A stretch of DNA of 64,000 nt. Origin: Actinocorallia herbida (GTDB lineage: Bacteria; Actinomycetota; Actinomycetes; Streptosporangiales; Streptosporangiaceae). Made by a program: the position numbers and the translations under genes. The notes below the pieces were generated by a model. It was not told the DNA's origin. It saw only the letters and a list, made by a program, of their open reading frames with translations, and did no database searches. Below, piece after piece: positions 32,509 to 41,288 of the stretch (positions are counted from its first letter, which is position 1; every line of letters begins with the position of its first letter). The stretch is from positions 4,836,001 to 4,900,000 of the forward strand of contig NZ_RJKE01000001.1 of assembly GCF_003751225.1 (NCBI RefSeq), given 5' to 3'.

Positions 32509-32977
32509 CCACCGGCCCACCGCCGAGGCGCCCCTCCGCCGACCAGCGCCGGAGGGGCGCCTTCGACGGGCCGGGCACGCCTTCGGCGGCGTCGGGTTCC
32601 CCCGTGCCCGCCCGGAACGACCTCGTGGAGCGGGCCGCGTTCGCGATCAGCCACGGCGCGGACCCGAGGACGACGGCCGCGACCAGCACGCCGAGCCGCC
32701 ACCCGTCCACACCCCCGTGCCAGACCAGTTCGCCGCCCGTCTCCACGAGGAACCCCAGGTGGCAGAGCCAGCCGACCACGGCCGTCGCGAGGAGGGCCGG
32801 AAGGTGGCGGACGGCCGCGGCGGTGCCCCCGAGGCAGAGCGCCAGCACGACGAGCCTTCCGTCGGGCGTCCGATCGAGGACCGCGGCGAGAAGGCACCCG
32901 CCGACCGCCGCCGCACAACCCGCGGCGAACGCGAATCCCGGCGGGCACTCCCCCCACCACGGCGTCCTGCTCGACAT
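32498..32977 (-). CDS. Small integral membrane protein, unknown
   Basis: The protein has 159 residues from ATG 32977, with GGAGAGG about nine bases upstream. Four predicted helices cover about residues 12-31, 38-55, 58-77 and 88-107. The C-terminal tail is charged and probably cytoplasmic. It overlaps the 3' end of the drrB-like gene by 11 bases on the opposite strand. The frame is open to 33385, but that part is not protein-like. The first two helices resemble small membrane proteins annotated only as hypothetical in actinomycetes. Confidence 0.55.
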   Translation of the reverse strand: MSSRTPWWGECPPGFAFAAGCAAAVGGCLLAAVLDRTPDGRLVVLALCLGGTAAAVRHLPALLATAVVGWLCHLGFLVETGGELVWHGGVDGWRLGVLVAAVVLGSAPWLIANAARSTRSFRAGTGEPDAAEGVPGPSKAPLRRWSAEGRLGGGPVVRR

Positions 32978-33181
32978 CGGCACCACCCTCTCCCCTCGAC
33001 CGGCACCGCCAAGACAACTCCGCATCCGACGCCGAAACCCGTCCCTTGACACCCCCGCGACACCGAACCCCCGATTTCCTACGGCCCCGATACGCGACCC
33101 ACCCGCACAGGACCCGGCCGGTGCCGGGATCGTCACGGAGGCTCCGGGGCGCCGCGACGGCGTGCGTGGGAGAATCCGTGG

Positions 33182-33541
33182 ATGGAAGTCGACGTGTGGA
33201 TGGACGACTGGCAGATGGAGTGCTGCGGGGAGCCTTTCCAGGTGGGCGACCGGGTCACCTGGACGCTCGCCATGGGGAGGTACGAGGTGTATCCGGGCCT
33301 TGACGCGGACGCATACGAGGACCACCACGAGGTCGCGGCGACGAGCGAGGTGACCGGGACCGTGCGCGCGATCGACGCCGTCCACGTCCGCTTCGCCCCC
33401 GAGGCACCCGGCGGCAGGACGTTCGTGCCCGTCGCCGGCTCCGCCACCCGCACCCCGATCCCCAAGGCACGGCGCTTCGAGTCGGCCCCCGCCGCCCGGC
33501 AGGACCGCTTCACCGGTTACCTCATCCGCCTGACCGCATGA
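33182..33541 (+). CDS. DUF6578 domain protein
   Basis: The protein has 119 residues, starting MEVDVWMDDWQMECCGEPFQ, the hallmark of the actinobacterial DUF6578 family (VDDWQMxCCGxPFxVG). It is a small beta-rich domain with two adjacent cysteines. It ends in a basic tail and FTGYLIRLTA. Function unknown, and no linked partner is visible: the methyltransferase gene begins 106 bases downstream. Confidence 0.8.
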   Translation: MEVDVWMDDWQMECCGEPFQVGDRVTWTLAMGRYEVYPGLDADAYEDHHEVAATSEVTGTVRAIDAVHVRFAPEAPGGRTFVPVAGSATRTPIPKARRFESAPAARQDRFTGYLIRLTA

Positions 33542-33647
33542 CCCAGGTGGCGGCGAGTGCCCGCTGCTGGGGGCCGGTGGGCGGGGGTCGACGACCGTCT
33601 GTGCAGGATGCGCGGTATGTCGGGGCGGTTCGGTCTACGATGCCGAG

Positions 33648-34478
33648 ATGAGTGAGCGCGTACCCGGTCCCATCGACCCGACGGTGCCGAACTTCGCGCG
33701 GGTCATGGACTATCTGGTGGGCGGGAAGGACAACTTCGCCGTCGACCGGGCCCTGGGTGACGAACTCCTGGCGATCATGCCCGAGGTGCCGCTGATGACC
33801 GCGGAGCTGAACGGGTTCCTGCACCGGGCCGTCGCATATCTCGTGGGCCAGGGCGTCGACCAGTTCGTGGACGTGGGGTGCGGTCTGCCCGTCCACGGGA
33901 GCATCCACCAGGTACTCGAAGGGCTCGGCGTGCCGGGCCGCGTGGTGTGCGTGGACGAGGATCCCGTCGCGGCGCTCTACGGGCAGGCGATCGTGGCCAA
34001 CGACGGCAAACGCTCCCTGGCGGGCCGCCCCGTCGTGCGCGTCCTGCGGGCCGATCCCCGCGACCCCGACGCGATGCTCGACCACCCCGACCTGGCCGGT
34101 TTCCTCGACCTGCGGCGGCCGACGGCGTTCGTCGTGCGCGCGGTCCTCGCCGTCTACTCCGACGAGGTGGCGGCCTCGGTCGCCGCGCGCCTCGCCGACC
34201 GGCTGGCTCCGGGCGGCCACCTGGTGATCGCGCACGTCGTGCGCGATCCCTGCGAGGCCACCACCTCGGACATGATCGAACTCTTCAACCGGGACGGCCT
34301 GCTCGACGGACGCCGCAACCAGGTCCGCAGCGGCACCGAGGTCGCCCGCTACTTCGACGGACTCGACCTCATCGACCCCGGCGTCGTCCCCCTCTCCCAG
34401 TGGCGCCCCCACCTCGCCGGCTCCACTCCCCACCCCGACGCCTCCTGGTCCGTCGGCGGCGTGGCCCGCAAGCCCTGA
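33648..34478 (+). CDS. SAM-dependent methyltransferase, DUF574 family
   Basis: The protein has 276 residues. It starts with the family signature (IDPTVPNFARVMDYLVGGKD NFAVDR, about residues 8-33); the SAM-binding motif I is FVDVGCGLP (about 73-81), and acidic VCVDEDPVA follows. The late region reads SGTEVARYFDGLDLIDPGVV. DUF574 (Methyltransf_19) proteins are extremely numerous in streptomycetes and relatives, and a structural member binds SAM, but substrates are not known. Stand-alone gene. Confidence 0.9.
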   Translation: MSERVPGPIDPTVPNFARVMDYLVGGKDNFAVDRALGDELLAIMPEVPLMTAELNGFLHRAVAYLVGQGVDQFVDVGCGLPVHGSIHQVLEGLGVPGRVVCVDEDPVAALYGQAIVANDGKRSLAGRPVVRVLRADPRDPDAMLDHPDLAGFLDLRRPTAFVVRAVLAVYSDEVAASVAARLADRLAPGGHLVIAHVVRDPCEATTSDMIELFNRDGLLDGRRNQVRSGTEVARYFDGLDLIDPGVVPLSQWRPHLAGSTPHPDASWSVGGVARKP

Positions 34479-34530
34479 CCGCCGGGGCCCGAGGAAGGCG
34501 GACGGCTTCCCCGTGGGGCGAACTCCGCCG

Positions 34531-35382
34531 TCAGCGGGGGGTGAACTCCAGGCGAATGGGATCCTCGTCGGACAGGACGGTGAGGGTCTGCCGGTCGTTG
34601 AAGATCCAGGCATCGGAGATGAGGAAGTAGCGGTCGCCGATGCGCTCCAGGAGACGGAGCCCGGTGTAGCGGTAGAGGTAGGCGCGGGGTTCCTTTGCGG
34701 TGGTGGGCTCCGATTCGAGGACCTTCTCGGCGACCTCGTCGGCGCCCAGCTCAAGGCGGTAAGGGCTGTAGACGGTGACGCCGGTCAGGCTTCCGGGCTC
34801 CACGTCGGCGGCGGCGGCACGGCCTTCGGCCGCCGCGTAGTTGGACGTCGCCCAGAACAGTGTCGCGGCGACGATGAGCCAGACGAAGAAGGCGGGAGGA
34901 ACGAGGTGGGCGTCCTCGGCGGCCAGGTAGGGGCGGGCGGCACAGAACACCATGAACACCCCGAGGCCCAGGCCCAGAGGAAAGAGCGCGTATACCAGGG
35001 TGCCGTCCGAGAGAACGGGAACGCGCCTGACGAGCCGGGAGGCGACGACGATCAGCACGGCCGCGCAGCACAGGGCCAGGGCGAGCCGGGCCCGTCGGCT
35101 GCCCGGAGCGCCGAGCGCGCGGCTCGACCAGCGGTCCAGGCCGAGGAAGAGCAGACCGCCCATGCCGATGATCAGCACCAGCGTCAGGGCGGGATTGATG
35201 CTGCGCAGCAGGTAGTCCCGGGTGGACAGGCCGAGGATGCTCTCGTCGAAACCGAGCGCCTTGTACATCGCTTCGTTGCGCTGCCAGCCGAAGTACACCA
35301 GCAGCGCCGTGATCATCGTCGCGTTGCCCACCAAGGCGAGGAGCCAGCGCGTCATCGAGCCTTCCGGCCCTTCGTCGCCCAT
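34531..35382 (-). CDS. Membrane protein of unknown function, paired with lipoprotein
   Basis: The protein has 283 residues. Five helices are predicted (about 11-30, 63-82, 103-121, 129-150, 167-186), followed by an outer C-terminal domain of about 90 residues containing YLYRYTGLRLLERIGDRYFL. It resembles actinobacterial proteins annotated as hypothetical membrane proteins. The ATG overlaps the stop of the lipoprotein gene by one base, so the two act as a unit. The C-terminal extracytoplasmic domain may bind the lipoprotein; this is a guess. Confidence 0.65.
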   Translation of the reverse strand: MGDEGPEGSMTRWLLALVGNATMITALLVYFGWQRNEAMYKALGFDESILGLSTRDYLLRSINPALTLVLIIGMGGLLFLGLDRWSSRALGAPGSRRARLALALCCAAVLIVVASRLVRRVPVLSDGTLVYALFPLGLGLGVFMVFCAARPYLAAEDAHLVPPAFFVWLIVAATLFWATSNYAAAEGRAAAADVEPGSLTGVTVYSPYRLELGADEVAEKVLESEPTTAKEPRAYLYRYTGLRLLERIGDRYFLISDAWIFNDRQTLTVLSDEDPIRLEFTPR

Positions 35383-35957
35383 CAGGACGGCTGAGGCTCG
35401 GGCGGCGGGGACGAGTCCGGCTCCGGAGACGGATCCATCGTCGTCGGCTCCTCGGTCCGCGTCGGCTCGGCCGAACGCGTCCCTTTCTCCGGCGACGTCT
35501 TCTCGTCTCTCCCGGGACTCGTCTCCGGCGGAGGCTCAGCACACTCCTCGGCCGATCCCCCCTCTACTTCCTTGATCAGATAGCACTCGTACCAGACGTC
35601 GCCGAACTGTTCGGAAGGATTGCCGGAGTCCGTCGGGACAGGACTGCCCTCCGGAGCACCCGGCATATCGTGCTGCTCCCGGTACTTCTTCATGTACGCC
35701 CTGGCCTTCTTGCGGTTCCCCTTGCAGTTCGCGATCCCGGCCAGGTACAGGTCCTTGTTGGGGAAGTCCTCATCGGCGGCGTCCAACAACTCTTGCGCCC
35801 TGTCGCAGTTCTTCGCCCGCAGGGCCTGATAGATCGGACCCCTCTCTCCCCCGACGGAGGTGTCGCCCGTCGGCAGCTGATCGCCGAGCCCGCTCTCACC
35901 ACCGCACGCCGCGATCAGGAACACCAAGGCGAGCAGCACACACCGAGCCGAATTCAC
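35382..35957 (-). CDS. Putative lipoprotein with Pro/Glu/Ser-rich tail
   Basis: The protein has 191 residues from GTG 35957. The signal peptide and lipobox are clear: VLLALVFLIAACGG, with Cys at about residue 18. The next part is helical (YQALRAKNCDRAQELLDAAD, then NKDLYLAGIANCKGNRKKAR), resembling one or two TPR-like helices. The last 50 residues are disordered and rich in Pro, Glu, Ser and Thr. It ends where the membrane protein begins (TGATG). Likely anchored on the outer face of the membrane. Function unknown. Confidence 0.7.
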   Translation of the reverse strand: MNSARCVLLALVFLIAACGGESGLGDQLPTGDTSVGGERGPIYQALRAKNCDRAQELLDAADEDFPNKDLYLAGIANCKGNRKKARAYMKKYREQHDMPGAPEGSPVPTDSGNPSEQFGDVWYECYLIKEVEGGSAEECAEPPPETSPGRDEKTSPEKGTRSAEPTRTEEPTTMDPSPEPDSSPPPEPQPS

Positions 35958-36115
35958 CGGACCCCCCGATCCCGACGAACACACCAAGATCCAGTATGCC
36001 AAGACCACCCGAACGACCTGGAGGGGGGACGCCATGCCTGCCCGAACGCGTCCCGCCTCCGAGCCCGTCGGCCGACCAGGCGGGCTCCCGTTATCCGTCA
36101 ACGAGATGCGAGGGC

Positions 36116-36643
36116 CTAGGGGAAGAGAATGGTCCAGAACTGGGTGGTGGAGAGGCTGCAGGGTTCGAGGGCGACGTTGGCGCTGCTGATCTGTGCCAGG
36201 CACTGGTCGCTCTGGTGGGAGTTCGCGAAGCGGAAGGCCTGGAGGGTGTCGGACACCTGGCCCCACCAGACCTCCCTGGCGCCGAGGGTCGAGCAGGTGA
36301 ACAGACCCACGGAGGCGCCGGGCGCCGGGCTCGCGCCGGTCAGGCACTTGCCGTTGGCAAGGTTGTAGAACTGCATGCCGTAACAGAGCCAGTCGCTGCA
36401 CCTCGAGCCCCAGCGCTCGTTGGGGCTGCCGCTGCAAGGGGCGAGGTAGACGTGGTCGCTCACTTTCTGGGGGCGGACGAGGCAGTCTCCGGTCGCGTAA
36501 TTCTTGATCACGAAGTTGTACGCGGCCTCGGCGGAAGCCGGTGTGCTCGTCGCGGAGAACACCGTCAGAGTGCCGACGACCATCGAGAGGACGAGCAGCA
36601 CGCGTCGCACGATCGAACGCCGAGAATTGCGCCTTGCGGCCAT
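36116..36643 (-). CDS. Secreted ricin-type beta-trefoil-like protein
   Basis: The protein has 175 residues. A signal peptide (basic MAARRNSRRSIVRR, then a hydrophobic core, then TPASAEA) is followed by a domain of about 135 residues with repeats such as NYATGDCLV, NLANGKCLTG and HQSDQCLAQ, each followed by a W or F strand (RWGS, VWWG, FWTI). This is the QxW-like pattern of ricin-B/RICIN beta-trefoils. It probably binds a carbohydrate outside the cell. No catalytic domain is attached. Stand-alone gene. Confidence 0.75.
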   Translation of the reverse strand: MAARRNSRRSIVRRVLLVLSMVVGTLTVFSATSTPASAEAAYNFVIKNYATGDCLVRPQKVSDHVYLAPCSGSPNERWGSRCSDWLCYGMQFYNLANGKCLTGASPAPGASVGLFTCSTLGAREVWWGQVSDTLQAFRFANSHQSDQCLAQISSANVALEPCSLSTTQFWTILFP

Positions 36644-36930
36644 TGTTCCTTCCCCATTTCCTCAGATGGCGAAAGGCTAATGAGGGGCGGAAGCGGCCTG
36701 CCAGGGTGCCAGGTCCCGGTCCGGCGGAGCGCCCGCCTCTCCGGCCAGGGCTCTCGTCCCCAGGCGACCGGGACACGGGTCTTGGGACCGTTTCGCGGCG
36801 CCGCCGACGGTCGGCGCGGGGCGCGCAGGGACGGGATCAGGGCGAGGCGGTCGTCGGTGCGGTGGTCGCCGTCCCGCTCCGGATGGGGCAGGACCACGGT
36901 GAGCAGGACGAGATCCGGCGTGAAGGATGC

Positions 36931-39693
36931 TCAGGTGGGGGTCAGGGCGTTGCGCAGTTTGTTGCGGGAGTTGACTTCGAGTTTGGTGAAGACCTTGTGG
37001 AGGTGCCATTCGACGGTGCGGGGGCTGATGAAGAGTTCGGCGCCGATCTCGGAGTTGGTCTTGCCGTCGGCGGCGAGGCGGGCGATCTGGGTCTCCTGGG
37101 CGGTGAGGGCCTCGCGGAGGTCGACGGTGCGCTGGCGGATCGTCTCGCCGGTGGCCATGAGCTCGCGACGGGCGCGTTCGGCGAAAGCGAGCGCGCCGAA
37201 GCCCTGGAGCAGGTCGTGGGCGATGCGCAGTTGCTCGCGCGCGTCGACGCGCCGGTTCTGGCGGCGCAGCCACTCGCCGTACACCAGGTGGGTGCGGGCG
37301 AGGTGGATCGTGATCCGGCTGCGGGCCAGGCGTTCGATGGCCTCGCGGTACAGCGGCTCGGCTTCGGGACCTTCGCACAGCAGCGCTCTCGACCGGGTCA
37401 GCACGCCCAGGGCCCAGTCCGTGCCGCTCGCGGTGACCCGCTCCTCCAGCCGGACGAGTGCGGCCGCGGCCGCCTCGGGGGCGTCACCACGCGCGGCCGC
37501 CTCGACCAGTTCGGCGAGGGCGAACCCGACGACCGCCAGGTCCTCGTGCTCGGCCGCCCGTTCGGCACAGGCCAGCGCGTCCTGGTACCGGCCGAGGCCG
37601 TTGTAGAGCACCGCGCACAGGTAGTCGGCCAGGCCGATCGCCCGCCCCTCGCCCCAGGACGTCGCGTCCCTGGCGGCGGACCGGATCACCTCCGCCCCCG
37701 CGGGATCCTCGCCGCGCCAGGCCACGAGCAGCAGCGACGGGTAGGCGAGGGGCGAATTTCCGGTCAGTTCCGTGAGGGTGGCGGACTCGTCGATCAACGT
37801 CGAGGCGAGGTCGAACTGCCCGGCGTGCACATGTACGGCGGCACGGTAGGCGAGGGCCAGAGGCAGGAAGTTGAGCGAGCCGGTGTCGCGGGCCACCCGG
37901 ACCGCGCGCGTGGTCAGCACATGCCACGTCTCGTCGTCCCACAGGTCGCCGGCGGCCAGCCAGGTCAGCCAGAGCCAGCGCATGACGTCTTCCTCGTCGG
38001 ATCCGGCGGCCTCCCGGAACGCCCGCAGCGCGGGCTTCAACCGGGCCGCCGCGGTGCCGTGGTCCGCGGTGAACCAGGCGGCCAGGCCGTCGAGAAGCAG
38101 GTCGGGCAGCCGCGGGGGCCGTGGTCCGCGCGGCGCGGAGCGCGCGGCCTCGGCCGCCTCCCGTACGCCGATGCCGCCCTGGAGCCGGCCGGCGAAGACC
38201 GCCGCGCCGATCGCGTCGAGGTACGCCTCCCGCGCCTGTCCTGCGTCGACGCCCTCGAGGCGACCGGCCGCGTCGAGCAGCGACGGCAGGGCCGCACCGC
38301 CCCGCCGCCGCGCGAAGACGATCTGGGCGCGCAGCCTGGCCAGCCGGGCGCGCTCCGCCTCGTCCAGCGGGCTCATCTCCGCGGCGGCGACGAGTTCGAG
38401 CGCCGTGTCGGGAGCCCCGGCCTCGAAGGTGGCCCGTGCCGCGGCCGCCGCCCTCGTGCCGCGGCCGACGGGATCGGGCGTCAGCTCGGCCGCACGTCTC
38501 AGGAACGCGGCCGCCGCCGCGATGCCGCCCCTGGCCTGGGCCCGGTCGGCCGACCGGGCCAGCTCGGCCGCCAGGTCCTCGTCGGGCTCGACCGCCGCGT
38601 GGGCGCGGTGCCAGGCCTGTCGATCGGAGTCGAAATCGGGATCGGTCGCCTCGGCCAGCGCGCGGTGCACGTCCCGGCGCACGCCGGGATCGGCCGCGCG
38701 GTAGGCCGCCGAACGCACCAGCGGATGGCGGAACCGCACCCGCGCGCCGATCTCGATCAGCCCCGCCGCCTCGGCCGCCCCCTCGGCGTCCGCCCCGAGG
38801 TCGAGGCGCTCGGCCACCCGCCGCAGCAACGGCACGTCGCCCACCGGCTCGGCTGCCGCCACCAGCAGGAGCCGCTGCGCCGAGTCCGGAAGGGATCCGA
38901 TGCGCCGTACGAAACTCTGCTCGATCTGGCTCGCCAGCGGCCGCGCGTCCGGACGCCCGAACCCGCCGGCCAGCTCCGCCGCGGTCTGCCCTCGCGTCAG
39001 CTCCAGCAGGGCCAGCGGGTTGCCGCGGGTCTCGGCGACGATCCGGTCCCTGATCCGCTCGTCCAGCCGTCCGGGGACCACCGAATCCAGCAGCGCACGC
39101 GCGTCGTCGGCGCGCAGGCCCTGGACCGCGAGCTCCGGCAGCCCGTGCCACGGGTCGTCACCCGCGTCGTGCGCCGGCGTGCGCACCGCGAACACCAGCG
39201 CCACCCGCTCCGCGAGCAGCCGGCGCGCGACGAAGGCCAGCGTCTGCGCGGAGACCCGGTCGAGCCACTGGGCGTCGTCCACCACACAGACGAGAGGCTG
39301 CTCCTCCGCCACCTCGGCCAGCAGGCTGAGCACCGCCAGCCCGACCATGAAACGGTCCGGCGCGTTCCCCGCGCTCCGCCCGAACGCGACGGCCAGGGCG
39401 TCGTACTGAGGACCGGGAAGACGATCGAGGTACCCCATCATCGGCACGCACAGCTGGTGCAGCCCGGCGTACGCCAGCTCCATCTCGGACTCGACGCCGG
39501 AGGCCCGCAGGACCCGGCACCCCACCGCGTTCTCCGCCAGGTGCTCCAGCAACGCGGACTTGCCGACTCCGGGCTCGCCCCGCAGCACCAGCACCTGGCT
39601 CCGGCCCGCGCCGGCCCCGGCCGTCACCTGGTCCAGCGCCGCGCACTCGGCACGCCGGCCGAGCAGCCCGCGCCGGGGAGCGCCGTACGACAT
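36931..39693 (-). CDS. LuxR-type regulator of the LAL family (AAA ATPase + HTH)
   Basis: About 920 residues. N-terminal AAA ATPase: Walker A GEPGVGKSALLEHL (about 42-55) and Walker B LVCVVDDAQWLD (about 133-144). A long helical TPR-like middle follows. The C terminus carries the LuxR helix-turn-helix: LTAQETQIARLAADGKTNSE, then ISPRTVEWHLHKVFTKLEVN (about 860-910). Large ATP-binding LuxR regulators of this sort often activate antibiotic or sugar-use genes in actinomycetes. The ATG at 39693 (MSYGAPRRGLLGRRAECA) is preferred over a GTG four codons earlier. No obvious target lies next to it; the ECF sigma gene lies upstream in the same direction. Confidence 0.92.
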   Translation of the reverse strand: MSYGAPRRGLLGRRAECAALDQVTAGAGAGRSQVLVLRGEPGVGKSALLEHLAENAVGCRVLRASGVESEMELAYAGLHQLCVPMMGYLDRLPGPQYDALAVAFGRSAGNAPDRFMVGLAVLSLLAEVAEEQPLVCVVDDAQWLDRVSAQTLAFVARRLLAERVALVFAVRTPAHDAGDDPWHGLPELAVQGLRADDARALLDSVVPGRLDERIRDRIVAETRGNPLALLELTRGQTAAELAGGFGRPDARPLASQIEQSFVRRIGSLPDSAQRLLLVAAAEPVGDVPLLRRVAERLDLGADAEGAAEAAGLIEIGARVRFRHPLVRSAAYRAADPGVRRDVHRALAEATDPDFDSDRQAWHRAHAAVEPDEDLAAELARSADRAQARGGIAAAAAFLRRAAELTPDPVGRGTRAAAAARATFEAGAPDTALELVAAAEMSPLDEAERARLARLRAQIVFARRRGGAALPSLLDAAGRLEGVDAGQAREAYLDAIGAAVFAGRLQGGIGVREAAEAARSAPRGPRPPRLPDLLLDGLAAWFTADHGTAAARLKPALRAFREAAGSDEEDVMRWLWLTWLAAGDLWDDETWHVLTTRAVRVARDTGSLNFLPLALAYRAAVHVHAGQFDLASTLIDESATLTELTGNSPLAYPSLLLVAWRGEDPAGAEVIRSAARDATSWGEGRAIGLADYLCAVLYNGLGRYQDALACAERAAEHEDLAVVGFALAELVEAAARGDAPEAAAAALVRLEERVTASGTDWALGVLTRSRALLCEGPEAEPLYREAIERLARSRITIHLARTHLVYGEWLRRQNRRVDAREQLRIAHDLLQGFGALAFAERARRELMATGETIRQRTVDLREALTAQETQIARLAADGKTNSEIGAELFISPRTVEWHLHKVFTKLEVNSRNKLRNALTPT

Positions 39694-39834
39694 CCACCAC
39701 CACACAGGTCAAAGGGGCAAAACCCGTGTTCACAGCGGGTCATCCCCATCATGCACCAGCGTGAGCGATCCGGACAATTCGCCGGAATGTCACCACCCTC
39801 CAACGTCCACGGCTCGCTGACCATCGGTGGTGGA

Positions 39835-40539
39835 TCAATGACCTGGGGCGACCACCGGAGGCCCTGGTACGGCGTGCAGCCCACGCCGGAGAAGCCGGAG
39901 GAGGGGGGCCAGGTCGCCGCTCCCCGCCGCGTCGCGGAACGCCGCGAGCAGTCGCGCCCGCTCCGCCGGTCCGCCCGGGCGGTGCCGTCGGACGGCGAGG
40001 CGCCTGCGCGCCCGGACCGCCGGCTGCCGCGCGTTCGCCTCGCTGAGCCCGAGCAGCTCGGCGATCTCACGGAACGGGTACCCGAACGCCTCGCGCAGCA
40101 CGTACACGGCACGTTCGACGGGAGACAGCCGTTCCAGCAGGAGCCGGACCGCGAGCTCCAGCACCTCCCCGCGCTCGGCCTCCCGTTCCGGATCGACGGA
40201 GGTGAGCCATCTCTCAGGACTCCACGCACCCGCGCCGACCTCGCGACGGGCCCGGGCCGAGGTCGCGGCGTTGAGCGCGGTCCGGGTCGTGATCGTCACG
40301 AGGAACGCCAGCCGGTCGCGCACCTGGGCCCGGTCCGCGCCCTGCCGGCACACCCACACGTCCTGAACGACGTCCTCGGCGTCCGCGGCCCGTCCCAGGG
40401 TCCGGTAGGCGACCCGGAACAACAGGTGCCGGACGGACTCGAAGTCCGCCGCGTCCTCGGGCCCGGCGCGGACCGCCGTCGCACCTCCGGCCACGTCCGC
40501 ACCCGGCTCCACCACGACGTCGATGCCGGACGACCGCAT
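39835..40539 (-). CDS. ECF sigma factor, SigJ-like, without full SnoaL tail
   Basis: The protein has 234 residues. Region 2 is VRHLLFRVAYRTLGRAADAE with DVVQDVWV, and region 4 is RLSPVERAVYVLREAFGYPF plus IAELLGLSEANARQ. The RRRL and FRDAAGSGDLAPLLRLL end corresponds to the beginning of the SnoaL-like domain of SigJ-type factors (usually about 290-320 residues in total), which then stops early at residue 234. Either a shortened variant or a frameshifted 3' end. The target promoters are unknown. The LAL regulator gene follows 141 bases downstream on the same strand. Confidence 0.83.
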   Translation of the reverse strand: MRSSGIDVVVEPGADVAGGATAVRAGPEDAADFESVRHLLFRVAYRTLGRAADAEDVVQDVWVCRQGADRAQVRDRLAFLVTITTRTALNAATSARARREVGAGAWSPERWLTSVDPEREAERGEVLELAVRLLLERLSPVERAVYVLREAFGYPFREIAELLGLSEANARQPAVRARRRLAVRRHRPGGPAERARLLAAFRDAAGSGDLAPLLRLLRRGLHAVPGPPVVAPGH

Positions 40540-40884
40540 GACGATCTCCCCCGTTCCCGGTGCGCTGGACCACCGGGCCGGGCGCGCCGTGCGGCGGACC
40601 CGGCCCGGTCACCCGACCACCGTCACCGAGAGCCGGCCCCGGTCGCACCCGTAGCACCCCCGGGTCCACCACCGGCCCCGGGAAATGAACGCCCAGCGCC
40701 GGACCGCCGCGAGGGCCCGCGAACGGGGACAAAGACCCTGAAACGCGCGCTGCTTCCGAGGACGGCCGGAGGGACACCCGGCTCAGGCGCCGGGGACGCG
40801 ACCCGGCCGATCATGGCGGAGCCGCCCCGGAAACGGTGTTCGGGCCCGCCGGGCCGGTCGGGGCGGCCGACAAGGAGACCGACC
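40540..40884. other. 345-base gap between sigma factor and secreted protein gene
   Basis: Frames open here have no ribosome binding site or domain similarity. It must hold the promoters of the two divergent neighbours, but I could not identify convincing -35/-10 pairs in this very GC-rich stretch. A ribosome binding site AGGAG is visible at about 40873. Confidence 0.5.
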
Positions 40885-41235
40885 ATGCGCTTTCGCCGCA
40901 AGACCGCCGTGACGCTCGCGGCCACCGCCCTCGCCGTCCCCGCCGCCGTGTTCGGGGCCGCCTCCCCCGCTGCGGCCCTCCCGGCCGACTGCACCTCGAC
41001 CGTGGTGCGCGACCAGACCTCCACCGGCACGCTCCGGACCGTCGTGACGCGGAACTGCGCCTCGGGGACCGGCCAGTACCGAGCCATGATCAAATGCCTG
41101 AACGACAGCCGCGGCTTCCCCGTCGTGAGCACGAGGTACAGCGCCTGGACCGACACCGGCCCGCACGCCTCCGTGTCCCTCACCTGCGTCGGCGTCGTCA
41201 CCGGCGGCGGTCTCGAACTTCGCGAAACCCCCTGA
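40885..41235 (+). CDS. Small secreted protein, unknown
   Basis: The protein has 116 residues. The signal peptide MRFRRKTAVTLAATALAVPA is followed by an Ala-rich stretch ending SPAAALPADC. The mature part of about 80 residues is beta-rich, with four cysteines (Cys near residues 36, 54, 66 and 100) that could form two disulfides. The start follows AGGAG by a normal distance. I do not recognise the family; small disulfide-bonded secreted proteins are common in actinomycetes. Stand-alone. Confidence 0.65.
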   Translation: MRFRRKTAVTLAATALAVPAAVFGAASPAAALPADCTSTVVRDQTSTGTLRTVVTRNCASGTGQYRAMIKCLNDSRGFPVVSTRYSAWTDTGPHASVSLTCVGVVTGGGLELRETP

Positions 41236-41288
41236 GGCACCGAACGCACCGGTGACCGCGGCAGGTCGCCGCCGGAGCGATCTCGCCG

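Noticed and set aside
36541-41235. Open frame of 1564 residues on the plus strand
   Set aside because: It is the antisense of the LAL and sigma genes. Only its last 116 codons (40885-41235), with own ribosome binding site and signal peptide, are real.
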